DNA of 64,000 nucleotides from Gorsachius magnificus. Lineage: Eukaryota; Chordata; Aves; Pelecaniformes; Ardeidae. The notes under the pieces were generated by a model, which was not told the DNA's origin, made no database searches, and worked only from the letters and a program-made list of their open reading frames with translations. The number at the start of each line of letters is the position of its first letter. Positions within the stretch are counted from its first letter, which is position 1. The DNA lies in NCBI GenBank assembly GCA_034008185.1, contig CM067081.1, positions 25,604,806-25,668,805 of the forward strand. The letters are read 5' to 3'. Shown here in pieces: positions 49,901 through 61,600 of the stretch. The position numbers and the translations under genes were made by a program.

Positions 49901-50750
49901 GTTCAGAGGCATATGAAAATTCAACAATAGGTAGCTTTCAGCCCTGTATTCATCTGCTAGATGTTGCTTTAATTTGTTAAAAATAGTGATTTTGAGAAAG
50001 AAAGTATTACAGTTTGCATTTACTGCTGTGGATTGATTGGTTTTGTCAAGCAGGTCTGATGGCTCAAGGTTGATGCTCCAGCTGCTGGACCTCTTCCAGT
50101 AGCCAAGTAGCAGTATAGATTGTGGACGTGTTCTCAGTAAAGACTAATACAGGTCATCTTGGATCAGAAACTTGGGTCAATAACAGGAGAGGACTATGAT
50201 TTTGCATAACCTTTCCACTTGCAGTGGTGATATCCCAGTACGTGACCTTAGCATGGGTGCATCTTTTTCTGGTGTCACCATGCCTTTGCTAGTGAGAAGT
50301 GCAGCCCAATGTCCTTGGCTGTCCCCATCAGGAGATGCTCTGTAAGGGAAAAAGAGCAATCTGAGAAACAGGTTGCAGAAATCCAACTGCAGGAAAACCA
50401 AAACCTATATTCTTTCACAGATAAAAAAAAAAAAAGAGTCATCTTCTCATGATAAGCTCCATGCTGATCATTAAACACAGTCATGCACTCACAGCTGCGT
50501 TTACCAAGCGCGAGGAAATAAATTGCAGGATACTCACAGATCACACTGTCTGGCAATGGCTGACAAATTCTTTCTTTTTGTGATGAACACTTCATAGATG
50601 TACATGTACCTTACCTTATTTTTGGGAAGAGAAGTGCAGATGTGGGTTTTACATCCCCCTGCCCCTGCTTTATGTACCGGCATATGGTATTGCTCTTGAA
50701 TGCCAAAGTGACGTTTACTCATTTCTTCCAACCATTGTTTTCTTTCGCAG
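46970..50750 (+). other. KL: KL intron 4 (3.8 kb)
   Basis: Donor GTAAGG at 46970; the acceptor TTTTCTTTCGCAG ends at 50750, phase 1. It carries an ancient antisense CR1-like stretch (47880-48850) and an A-run at about 50429-50441. No other gene or RNA is seen. Confidence 0.9.
47880..48850 (-). mobile_element. Ancient antisense CR1-like LINE fragment(s)
   Basis: Read on the minus strand, 48500-48830 has the order of old amniote CR1 reverse-transcriptase sequence: an AGTAACTTATGAAAGAGATGG-like start (in part), GCCAATACTTAACAG, ATTAATGCCAATCAGC and AAATCTTGTCAAACTAACTT. The segment 47900-48280 also looks like an old dispersed amniote repeat (GTTAGCCTTTTTGGCCATGG ... AACTTTTGTGAGAAATAAT), possibly a second copy or another part. 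Many indels break all frames. Boundaries are approximate. Confidence 0.6.
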
Positions 50751-51088
50751 CTTACACCTTGGATAACGTTAACCTGCAAGGGTATTTTGTCTACTCTTTT
50801 AATGACAAGACTGCTCCTAAATATGGTCTCTACAGTTACATTGCAAATCAGTACGAACCAAAGCCTTCTATGAAACATTACAGAGAAATAATTGACAATA
50901 ACGGTTTTCCTGGTCCTGAAACTCCTGAGTTGCTGTGCCCAGAAGAGATTGCCTCGTGTCCTGAATGCCACTTCTTCCGAACCAGAAAATCATTATTAGC
51001 CTTTATCTCTTTCATATTTGTTGCTTTTATTGTTACTATATTCTTCATTACTTACTACTCCAAGAGGGTAGAAAGAAGGTATAAATAG
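50751..51088 (+). CDS. KL: Alpha-Klotho, exon 5 (end of KL2, membrane helix, tail)
   Basis: The last coding exon completes codon 850 and ends at the TAG of 51086-51088 after residue 961. It encodes [60 protein letters not shown], a Cys-containing juxtamembrane [14 protein letters not shown], then a hydrophobic helix (about residues 930-952, [19 protein letters not shown]) and the short basic tail SKRVERRYK. This is the type I membrane topology of Klotho; shedding proteases cut just outside the membrane in mammals. The acceptor CTTTCGCAG precedes it. The human protein is 1012 residues. The shortfall here comes mainly from exon 1, not from this end. Confidence 0.97.
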
Positions 51089-51180
51089 ATCTGTCCCTTG
51101 GAATACATCACTTGCTGCCCTTTCTCTTGCATCCCCTTGGGAAATCTGAAATAAAAGCTCACAGTGTCGTGATTGCTTCA
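51089..51180 (+). terminator. KL: KL 3' UTR start and proximal poly(A) signal
   Basis: AATAAA at 51150-51155 lies 62 nt after the stop, followed by a GT-rich stretch (CAGTGTCGTG) suitable for cleavage near 51170-51180. Mammalian KL has a 3' UTR of nearly 2 kb, so distal sites further downstream may also be used. Another AATAAA is at 54509-54514. Confidence 0.55.
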
Positions 51181-52635
51181 GCACTAGGAAGGCATTTACA
51201 TTGCCTGATACTGCAAGACATTGACACTGAGAAAAGATTGGCTTAGAAGAAGCCATATGGCTTCCAGATACCGTTTTCTTTGGCTTTTAGTACATTTGGT
51301 TTATGACCAGTCCTTAATTCCTGTGATTGGAGTTACAACTTTCCCTGGGACCTTTTGTTGAGCAGATGCTTGGTTTTCCCTCCCTGAGTTGGACAGGTAA
51401 AAGTACGTTTTGAAGACATAGAGTGGTGGAAGAGCCTGAATGTCAAATCCTTCAAGAGAAGATTTGGGAGAAACAAAATGGTTTACTTTTCCAAATTAGG
51501 GTTTAACACTGATGTTGCGTGATCAGAGCCAACACCCGACTGGAGTGGGGAACGTGACAGAGCAGAGACAGAGGAGAATTGCACAAAGTAGTGCCGGGGG
51601 AAAGGACACCCCGTTTCCTAAAGCAGATGCAGAGGGAAGGATAGGGGCACGCGAGTCTGTGCTGCTGAGAGCTCTCAGTAAATTAGTTAACCACTACTCA
51701 GGTTGCTGATGGCTGCATCCAACTTCAGGATGGCATTGGGGAACGTCAGCTGAAGGAATTGTGTGGTTTTCAGTGGGGAAAACAGCAGGGGTATGCCCAG
51801 GGATTGCAGGGATCAGGCCATCTGATGGGAAGAGATGGGAAGGGTGAAAGGGCGTCTCTTTGATTTGCTCAGTAAAAAAGCAGAGAGCAGGAACCGGGAT
51901 GTCCTTGCTGTCTCAGCTGTCAGAAAGCTCTGTGCCTGACCCTGTGCCCTGCTGCCCTGCACCCGTGGACACGTCGGGGTTGGGCCACCCCGATTCTGCA
52001 CTTCTCGCAGCAAGGTGCACGGGGCTGGCACTCCGCTGCTGCCCGGCTACTTACCTGCTGGAAACTTGTGAGTAATTTAGTAAGATGGTCTCTTGCCACA
52101 CTCCTTGAGTGTGGAGACTTTAAATCACGGCATTTCGGTGTAATAATCCAGCACTTTATCGCTGCTTTTGCTAGCGCCTGAGATCTTGGAGCTGGTGCTC
52201 CAAACCTCTTCCAGGTTTGCTGGAGGGGCTCCTATGCGCAACTGGATCTGGCACTGGCAGTGTTTCATCCCAAAGTATTACTGAATGTCTGCAGGCCTCT
52301 CATTTTCCTCTGAACAAGATAAATTAGCAAAATATTAGCAACATTGTTTATTAGTAGGAATAGAGAGAGAATGGAAAAAAAACCCTGTTAATTTGCCTGC
52401 CTCGTGAATCACTGCATTAGGAGTGTCCTCAGCATAAAGCAGTGAGGTCATTTTTCTCTGCTTTCTAACTCTAGGCCTGCATCGCCTTCAGCTGTAATTG
52501 TATTTTTATTGCTATGTGAATAATGTCAGTCACTGGAAAGAATATTTTAGAGGAAGTGTGCTGTGTGTTAATTAAGAATTATTTATCTACTAAAGCTGAT
52601 TATGCTGTATTAAATGTGATGTTTATCTACTAGAT
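51181..52635. other. Immediate 3' flank, possible distal 3' UTR
   Basis: No gene was recognised. If a distal poly(A) site is used, part of this is KL 3' UTR. Open frames here are short and shared between strands. Confidence 0.4.
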
Positions 52636-52698
52636 GACTAGTAGATGACTAAATGACCTCCCAGGGTTCCTTTCAACCTGAATGCTCTATGATTCTAT
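52636..52698 (+). mobile_element. CR1 LINE 3' terminal scrap
   Basis: The last about 60 bp of a CR1: TAGATGACTAAATGACCTCC, GGTTCCTTTCAACCTGAATG and the CTATGATTCTATA terminus. It is 5'-truncated and in the same orientation as KL. Confidence 0.75.
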
Positions 52699-55600
52699 AC
52701 TGTAAATTAAAACTTACATATGAAATATGATTTTCATTTGTAATTTAAGATGATATTATTTCTTAAATAATCTATAGAAATAGAAAAGAATTAGTATCTT
52801 ATCATAATGATTAATATATTTGTCCTCTAGTTCCAGTCTTAAAATGGTCTCTCTTTGCACTAATGTAAATTTTGGTATCAAGACTAGGGTGAAAAATTCA
52901 GGGTAAGTAAGTAATGAAGTATTAAAGATATATGTAAAAATTATTTATAGCCTGATAGGACTTGCTGAAGAAGAGCAAATTTTAAACTGCTGTTTATTTA
53001 TGCATTGGTGCCCGGTGCAGTGTGGATTACAGAGAAATAGCTCTCCCTGAATGTATGAAATGCCAAATGGCTTTCTCCATGGCATGGCAATGAATCATGT
53101 TGCAATACATTACTCCAGTAGTCAGGTGCCTTCACACTACATAACAAAAAGTGACATTCATTTAATGCACACGGTAGCCAGGTCATGCCTAACTTGGATG
53201 TCATGTGTGCGCGTGTGTGTATGTTAGAATTATTTTGCTGTTGGTAAAACAAAAAGAGTCTGGGCCTGATCTTTCTGAGAAGCCCAGCGTACGTGCCTCC
53301 CCTGGGTTTGAGGGGGTTCAGGGGGCCTGGGCAGGGCAAGTCCAGAAGAGCATGGGTGCCGTGCCGGTGGGCACCCAATTCAGTAACCATTTAGCATCCA
53401 GCGAGCTGCTGCCCTGTGCAATTTAATGGCCCAGCCACAGCCCAACGTGTGAAAGAGCTGTCCGAGCATGGAGGAGATGCTGCAGGCTCGTCCCGTGGAG
53501 GCTGGGTGATATGTAACCACCGACAGGCAGATGGCACCAGCTGGATATCTAATTTGTAGGTAAATTGGGATTTGTTGCTACGAAGCTGTATGATCACATC
53601 CACGCACGGTGCCGTGGCCCGTCGAAGTAACGCAGCCTTTGGAGCTCTTCCCTTCAGAAGAGTTTTTAAATACCACTGCAGAGCAGCAACCGGCTCGAGC
53701 TGGGCACAGCAGTTGCCAAAGTCTTCTCCGAAGCCATCCGCCTGCGGTGCTGCCTGTGCGCAGCAATGCACAGCTCTTGGCAAATGAATTGCACGACGCT
53801 GGGCCAGGGAAAATACAGGCTGGTCTGATGGAGATAATGGTATGGTTTTGCCTCAGGAATCTGCTTCATTTTATGCAATCAGGGGCCAGCGCGAGTTCCT
53901 TGTCAATCTGCTTGAAAAAAATCGCCCTCTACTAACAACAAAAAAGCCCTTGAATAGGCAAAGATAGGTACCTGTCCAAGGAGAATTGCGGTGTGCTCAT
54001 GCAAACTGATGCGGTAATCACCTCCTGCAATCAGGCTGCAGGCTGTTGGGCACTTCTTCCATTTGAGCCCCACGTGTGAGCGATGATCTGGCACTTCCCC
54101 GTCACCATCTGCGCGTCCAGAGCAGAAATACCGACAGCAGCAAGGGCTTTGAGCAGAGGGGACCCCACGCTCAGGCTGCAAAGGCAGCTCAGGGGAGGAT
54201 TCTGTTTTCTGAAGAGCAACCGGAGTCTGCACGTGATGGATGTTAACACGCAGTATCTTACGTAGACTAGTTTCTTGATTTTTATCCGTGTTTCTAGGAT
54301 GAAGTGTTGTTGCTGGTTTGCTCAATGCTCCAAATTAGACATGTTGTAAAATAAAAAATTATATTTTTATTCAAAATATTTTTGTGATGTGAGGGCAAAG
54401 CTTCTGTTTCATTTCTTGAAAAGATTGTGCAATGTGACTGTGGGAGGGATGTCTTTGCTAGATGGAAGCATGAATGTTATATTGTTTTTATAACAGTCTC
54501 AGAAATGAAATAAAGACACTGTACGTAACAAATTGTAACATGATCTTACTGTTTAATCTGCCCAATTTCTCTGTTTGCAACGTGAAGTACAGAGTACCTT
54601 AGGAGAGCCTGTTACGATAACTCTGCAAGGAGTTTGTGTTGTGGTTTGTTTTTACAATGCCACGTAAATAACTGTAAGTTTTGTTGGAGATTGCTGGGGC
54701 CTGTGTCTAAACAGAGATTTTTTTCCAACAGACTTAGGGCTTTGGAGGAGTTTTGGTTCTTTGCTTTTTTGTTGGTTTTGGTTTTTTTTTTCTTTTTAGG
54801 GTGACCACTGCTATTTAGTAGCAATATAAGAGTGTTTTGTTGAAATAGCTTATTCCATAGTAACACTGCCCTAAATTTGACAGCTCTTTTGTTCCAGTAG
54901 AGTTACTCACAGGCTTGAAGGATTTTGCCAGCATAGTTGTGGCACTAAGCAGTCAGTTTGTGGCATCCTTATTAAACATCCTAAGGAAAGTTAAGCATCA
55001 AGGTTGAAAGAAGAAGAAAGGGAAAAGACCAATGACTGGGATGGTGGCCATACAAGTATCAGCGTGTTTAAACACACAGCTTGCCCTTCACTTTTCTCCT
55101 TGCGTTGTATTCATTTGCTTTTGAGTCATTTAGAGAGCTTGTTCTGTTCATTCTGCTTGCAAAAACCCCTTAGGTGAAAACACCCTTATTCGGGGCGAAG
55201 AAGTCAGATTTAGGTGCTAGATTTCAGCTTCAGCTGAGAAAGTTCAGTCTGGTTCCTTCTTCACTCAGAGAAAGCAGAGAAGAGGAGGCGAGGAAGAGAA
55301 AGGGGAAAGCAAGCTCTTCTCATCTTTGATGTGCCCCTCGTGGATTGCCGAACCACTCTTTGCCAGCCATCGCAAGGCTGCAGCTGGTGCTGGCCAGTTA
55401 AGCCCAGCCTTTCTGAGAGACTGGAAAAAGGAGGAGTAATGAGGTGAGGTGAAAGTGGCAGGGTCCAACATATCAGGGGCTTTTTGTTTTGGAGTTGCAC
55501 AGAAACACCACTCTCTGTCAAGCAGTTCTGAGAAAATTAAGATCATTAAGAAACCAGAAAGTTGAAATAATAGCAGCCTCCAGCCAAAGGCACTTGTGGG

Positions 55601-58600
55601 TGCTGACACTTCGCTGGCTGTTATTTTGTGGTGCTTTGCGTGTGTGTTTGCAAAGGAGTGGAAAAAGGGCCAGCGAGGCAGAGAGAAGCCAGGGGAAATA
55701 CTAATGAAGCAGGGCAGAAAAGCCACTGGCACAAGTGGATGCGTGAGTTCCTCGCCTTGGGAGCTGAGGGAGCAGTCCCCTGGGGTGGGGATGGGCCATG
55801 GGACTTTGAATATTCCTCGTTAAAAAAAATAAAATTTGAAAAAAGGACCTAATGTGTAAATTTCTATCAGGTTTGTCCCTTAATAGATATACCTCCTACA
55901 TGATGAATTTTACTGTCAAAAGCCTTCTCCTTGTTGCAGGAGTTACTTGCAACACAACACGGTGAAGCATCGTTATCCAGTCCCAACCCTCCTGAGCTCA
56001 TCCGAATGTGTTTCTGGCCCGAGTCCCAGGAGTCCCTCGGGGGTCTGAGGTGCAGGAGAGGTGGTCGCTGTCACCGGCACGCTGATCAAAGCAGTGGGAA
56101 CGACAGCGGTGATGTTTTCTAAATACTGCAAATTCACATCAGGTTGGATTAGTTTCTACTTTAGTTCTTTTCTATTAGTGGAAAGAGTTTCTTCCTTACT
56201 GAGAGAGTAACACACAAGACTTTAGGGTTTTTTTTGGCAGGGAGGGATGAGTTTTAACTCTTCCCCCCCTAATCTGGGATGTATAATGTACTTCTCACTT
56301 GCGGAGAAGGAGAGAGCCTGGGCAGCGCCTTCTCAGTCCCACCTGTTTGGCTCTCAGGAGCCAGAGGAGCCTCCAAGCCGGAGCTTCCCCCGGGGCTGTG
56401 CCCTGCTGCGGTGCGCATCCCAGCCAGAGTGGTGCTGAGCCCCAGGCACCTCCTGAGCGGGATGTGTGGTGGGGGCCAGAGGAAAAGCAGAGCTGACGGC
56501 GTGTCCTGGTGGGATGCTAGCTGAAAGGGTGGCTTGGCTCGCAGCAATGAGCTGGCTCTTCCATTGCCCCCTTCAGTGCTCAGGGCTCGGTAACGGGGCT
56601 TTCGGCAGCGCTGTAAACCAGCAGGGCTGCACAAACACAGCACCTGACCCAAGAAATCTTGTTTTTCCTTCCACTGGAGGGAACCACAAATTGGCCAAGT
56701 GTTTAGTTCAAGAGGTGTAATGGTATAAACTACCTGCGCTGTAAAGTTTTACGAGGTGACACTGTTTTGTAGTCTGGCAATAGCGCAGTGGAGCTGGAGG
56801 CCATCGGATGCCCTGCCAGGAAAGGGAGGGGAGCAAGCTGGCGAGGAGGGCTTCCCGGCAGGCTGCAGCCTCTCTGGTCAGCCCAGAGGGTGCCCCAAGG
56901 GGAGCAAGGCTGCCGCTCCTCCAGCCTGGGGCAGGCATGGTCCAGGGGCTCAGTGCTGCGTGAAGAACGGAGCAGGGCCAGCTCCAGCTCTCTCACCACC
57001 TCCTCTACATTTGGGCTGCGAAATGGGGAGCTAAATACCGAGGTATGACATAGGTATGCCAGGGTGTATAGTTTATTTAGAAGACAAGATACTCTTTATA
57101 GGCCTTCCGGATTTTTTGTTGATGGTTATTACTTTGCAGCAACCCTTCTGCCTTTGTCTCTCCACTAGGATCAAACAGGTCTTACTTCCAAAAGCTGAGA
57201 AAATAAATGCTTATAAAGCAGGCTGCCAGTGTTGCAGTCGTTTCTCCCAGCGCTAGCCGAGCCTTTAAGTCCACTTCTGATGGAAGTTTGTGAATTTTAT
57301 ACACATTTGTAACTCATTTATCTGCCACAGTGCTGTGGGATCCGTGAGCGGATATTGCCTTTCCTTGCACCTCGCAGGGGGAGGCGGCAGGGTCCTGCAC
57401 TCGGCAGCACATGGTTGCTCCTGCTTGGTATTCACAGGCACATTCCTCCAGCTGGTGATATATTATTGTTGGGCTGGAAGAAAAATAGTGCAACCAAGCT
57501 CTTATTATTTTCTCCTTTTATCTGTTTGGTTGTATTAATGTGGGATAATCATTATATAAATGCACAGGAGACACAGTCAAGGACACATTCATTTTTAAAG
57601 TCCTCCAATGCTCTTGTACTTAAGTCATTCATCTTCTGTCTTTAATTACAGCAAGTGATCTCAGAGGCACTTAAAAGATTAAATTACTCAATTATTTGAA
57701 AAACCCAAATGCAATAACTGTATCTCTTTTCTGATAAATACCAGTGATTGCTGAAAAAGGTTGCCCAAGGCAAGAAATACTGGGAGGCCAAGGAGGCCGT
57801 ATTGTAACATTTTGGCTTAGACCAGAGATACCCATTTAACTGTTCATTATTTGCAGCCATTATTTTTATTTGCATTGATAATAACCACAAACTCTTCCAT
57901 TGCTGCCCTGGTGGTTTCAGCAGTGAGATGAATGTCACTGCTCAGCTATTTACAAGCGTCCCAGCACCTCTCTGAGAGCGGGAAGAACCACACAAGACAA
58001 CCAGATGATGACCCCAGCTCAAAAAGATGCAAGGCCATGGCTGGGCAGTAAACCCCATTTAAGGTGATGTTTGTGGATAGGGTTTGGTCTGGGTGTTTGG
58101 GAAGGGTATGTGAATAAAACACGCGTGGTGGCTTGCTCCGTGTTGGGGTGGGTTCACCGCTGGAGGGTTTGGGTGTGCATCCATGTCGTGCTGGTGGGTA
58201 GCCTGGCTTAGGCTGTGCAACCTCCTGGGAAGCGGGAAAGGTGGCCTGCCAAAAGCCAGCTCTGCAATGGTGCTCTCACTGTCCCACGGCCCCAGGAGGG
58301 AGCTGTTGGGGTTGCCCTGCATGTGGGCATTGCCGCCAGTGCTGCGACAGCGCACTTGCAGCAATGGAGCTCGTCCTCCCTCACCAGCAGCCCTATTGCT
58401 CACCAAGGTTCCCCAAATACAGCCACTGAAGAAAGGGAAAATTTCCCTAAATCAGTTTTTCTACCTCTTTTGCAAAACAGTAGATATGTGATAAGCCCAA
58501 TGCTATGAGTTTGGGAAGGGGCTGATATGATCCCTCCTCCCTAAGCCAGGAGTAAAGGGACATGACTCTCTAGGGAAAGGAAAATTCAGGCTCAAGAGCA

Positions 58601-61600
58601 AAAATCCTGCACTTTATAGGCCCAGTTCCCATCCCCAAAACACCGGAGCAGCTGTGAACCCAGGGCGGGCTGTGCTTCTAGCCACGGTGGGCTCCTCACT
58701 TGTGCTGGTTATTGACAGCCAGCAGTGTGGCACATGGATGGGTGTTTGGTGCTCGTAAATACACTCCCTGCTTTCAGCTAGCCCTGTGGCAAGTCTCTCA
58801 ACTGAAAGAGTCTGGAGGCAAAAAGAGGACTCGCTGTTTGTGGTCAAGCCAGAGCAGCTGTGGTGCTTCTGGTCCTAAAGCCGTGAAGCCCAAGCCCGGC
58901 TGGAGTTGGCGAGGTGCGCCGGGGCGGCTGAGCGGGCTGGCAGACCCCAGGCTGCTCCCCTCCTTAGGTTTGGGGTCAGGCTGTACACAGGCACCGAGCG
59001 AGCATCTGTCCCGCATGCATAGCAGGGCACTTCTGGCCAGCAGATGCTGCTGAGAGGGTTACTGTCATCTGCTCCACCACCTGTGGTTTCCACGTTTATT
59101 TAATTTTAAAAAAAAAAAAAAAAGTAAGTAATGCGATATCTATCCTCTCAAGGAAAAGGAGTTGTTCCAGCAAGGAGCGGGCCAGGCGTGGTCTGGGGAG
59201 GGACAGATGGCCCCGTGACTAATTTGCTCCCATAAATCACAAGCTGTGGCAAATCCTCACTGTAGCAAGTGCTGGCTCTGTGTTCCAGCCATGTGTCTGT
59301 CTCGGGGCTGCTACGAGCAGGTGAAAGAGAAAGAGCAGAGTCTGCAGTTTTAGGCTGAGTTTTCCTGGTGCCCTTTTGCAGAACTGAGTATTTTGATTAA
59401 GAAATAAGCCATAATCTGGCTGCCGGTGGAGCTCCATGCAGCTGCTCTGGCCAGGCAAGGCAGTGTCCTGCTGGAGCAGAAGCTCTTACCACAGAATGAG
59501 CTATTTGCTCGTTAAAAGCGCAGTCACAGCCAGGACCCCATCCTGTCTCCTTGCAAACTGCTGCCAATGAGCCGCATGCTGCCGTTCGAGTCTCTGCTCA
59601 AGGTAAAGAGCAATTCACTGCGTACAAACCACGGCTGCCTTTAGCCATCCCATCTTGCCAGACGCACACCCCTGGGAGAGGATCGAAAGCCATGACTTGT
59701 CATTGTGGTGGGGCTGAGGAGCACCTGCTCTTGGTTCTTTTCCTGCTCTTTCTTTCTTGCCTCCTTGGAGGAGAGAGGCAGAAATGGTCTCTCCTCACCC
59801 CGGAGTTTTGTCCCTAGTGTGGGACATTTGCAGACTCGAGCCCTGGCCACCTGGCAAAACCTGACTCCCCCCATGTGGCAGCTGTGACTGGGACCACTAA
59901 CCACTTGGCCACGATCACCCTGCCCTGAAGGCTGAGCCCTGTGGCCTCCTGTGCAGCCTGGGCTGGGCGAGCGGGGCGCAGGCTGGAGCCCAGCCTGCAG
60001 ATGGGCATGCCAGGACTGAGTGGGGAAGCAAGCACATTGGGCTTGAGCTGGGCTTAAACGGTGGAAGAGAGCGGTGGAAAATAGCCACCAGTGGGAGGTC
60101 AGTAGCAAGGCAGCAGGACAGAGATCCCAGTTTTAGAGTCAAAGGGGTGGAAGGAGATAAGTGTCCAGGTTACTTTTCCTGCAAGAGATGCTAACCTTCC
60201 TCAGAGGCATGGGGTCTCTGCTGTCTGGGTGCTGTTGTGGATTAGGAAAGGGATCTGGGAGTGTGTGAGACCTCCCCAACATCAGCCTATTAAAGACAGG
60301 CAAATAGTTATCTGCAGTGTTGTAATATTTTCCCTGTCGCTTACTCATTAACCCAGACCCACTGCTCTGCTCTGTGTTAGCCCTTGAGTTCCATGTATGC
60401 ATGTGTTTGCTGAGCTGGGTTTCTTGCATGCTGAAGTGGGACAGTCTGCAGTCACACAGTGCTAGGTGGCATCTGCTCTACATCCATTGCTGCTTTGGGG
60501 GAAAATGCTGGCTTATCTACATAGTATAGCTGAGTGACCCGTGATATTGAGGGTCACAATTTAAATTGCACATTTTAGCAAAGTCCAAACACTTGCCTTG
60601 TTCTGAATCTGGGGTCTGATGCCCTGTATTCCTGGTCCTGGCATACCATGATGTGCAACTGCAGTTGTAACGGCATGATCTGCCTGGCCTTGTGCAGCTG
60701 CGGCTGACACACGTCTGGCAAGGAGAGCATGACGTGGCCATGCTAAGTGCCCAAGGGACTGTGAGTGGGTCACGCCATTTAAGAGCTGCTTTCTGTCTGG
60801 CAAGGTCTGTGTTCGCTCCCCAGCTCTTCCATGCCACTGTTGAGCTGGAGCAGCAGCAGCATTTTTCATCCTCTCCTATTTGATTTGCAGGCTCCTGCAG
60901 TCTTCTGGATATTTCTTCCAGTGTTTCCAGCTCACAGACATTTCAGCATGTTCAGCCTGTGCTCTCATCTTGCCATCTCTTAGGCATGCCACGATCTGCC
61001 AAGGCTCACACCAAGCCTGCAGAGCAACTGTATCAGAGGGATGCCTTGCTGGTGACTCCTGCAAGGGGTTGTAAAGAGGATGGATGCCCAAGAATGCAAG
61101 ACTATAAAGACTGCACATACCAGGAGCTGAAACAGAAGTGGAGCGAGGGTTAAGATAGTCTGTTTGCCCTGGCATTGCTGCAGGTGGGTGGGAAGGAGAT
61201 CTGGGAACGAGAGCGCATCACATACTGTATTTTTTTGCAAGAAAAGAGGGACATAGCTGACCATCTCTGCCACGGCAGAGAATTGGAGAAAGGTGCTTCC
61301 TTTCAGTCCAAAGTTTAACACTGAGCTTTCCTGGCATGGTGGGACATACTGGCTTATCCCCTCCTAGATGTTCCTTCATAGCTGACTCCCTGGTCAGCAT
61401 CCTGTTTGCTGAGACTCCCCTTCTTTTGATAATTCAAGAAAGAGTTGGAAGAGATATAGGCCTATCCAAAGGGACATTTATTCCATCTGTAGGTATGCAT
61501 ATGATAAACCACAGGAATCAATATCCTGCTGTTTTATCTTTTTCCCTTTTGCAGTGGCTTGACGGATTTGAGATGGCTGAAGTCTGATAATGTGAACTCA

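Noticed and set aside
56230..57050. Cluster of overlapping open frames suggesting a GC-rich gene downstream of KL
   Set aside because: Frames occur on both strands equally, and there is no domain, no consistent splice sites and only a mild rise in G+C.
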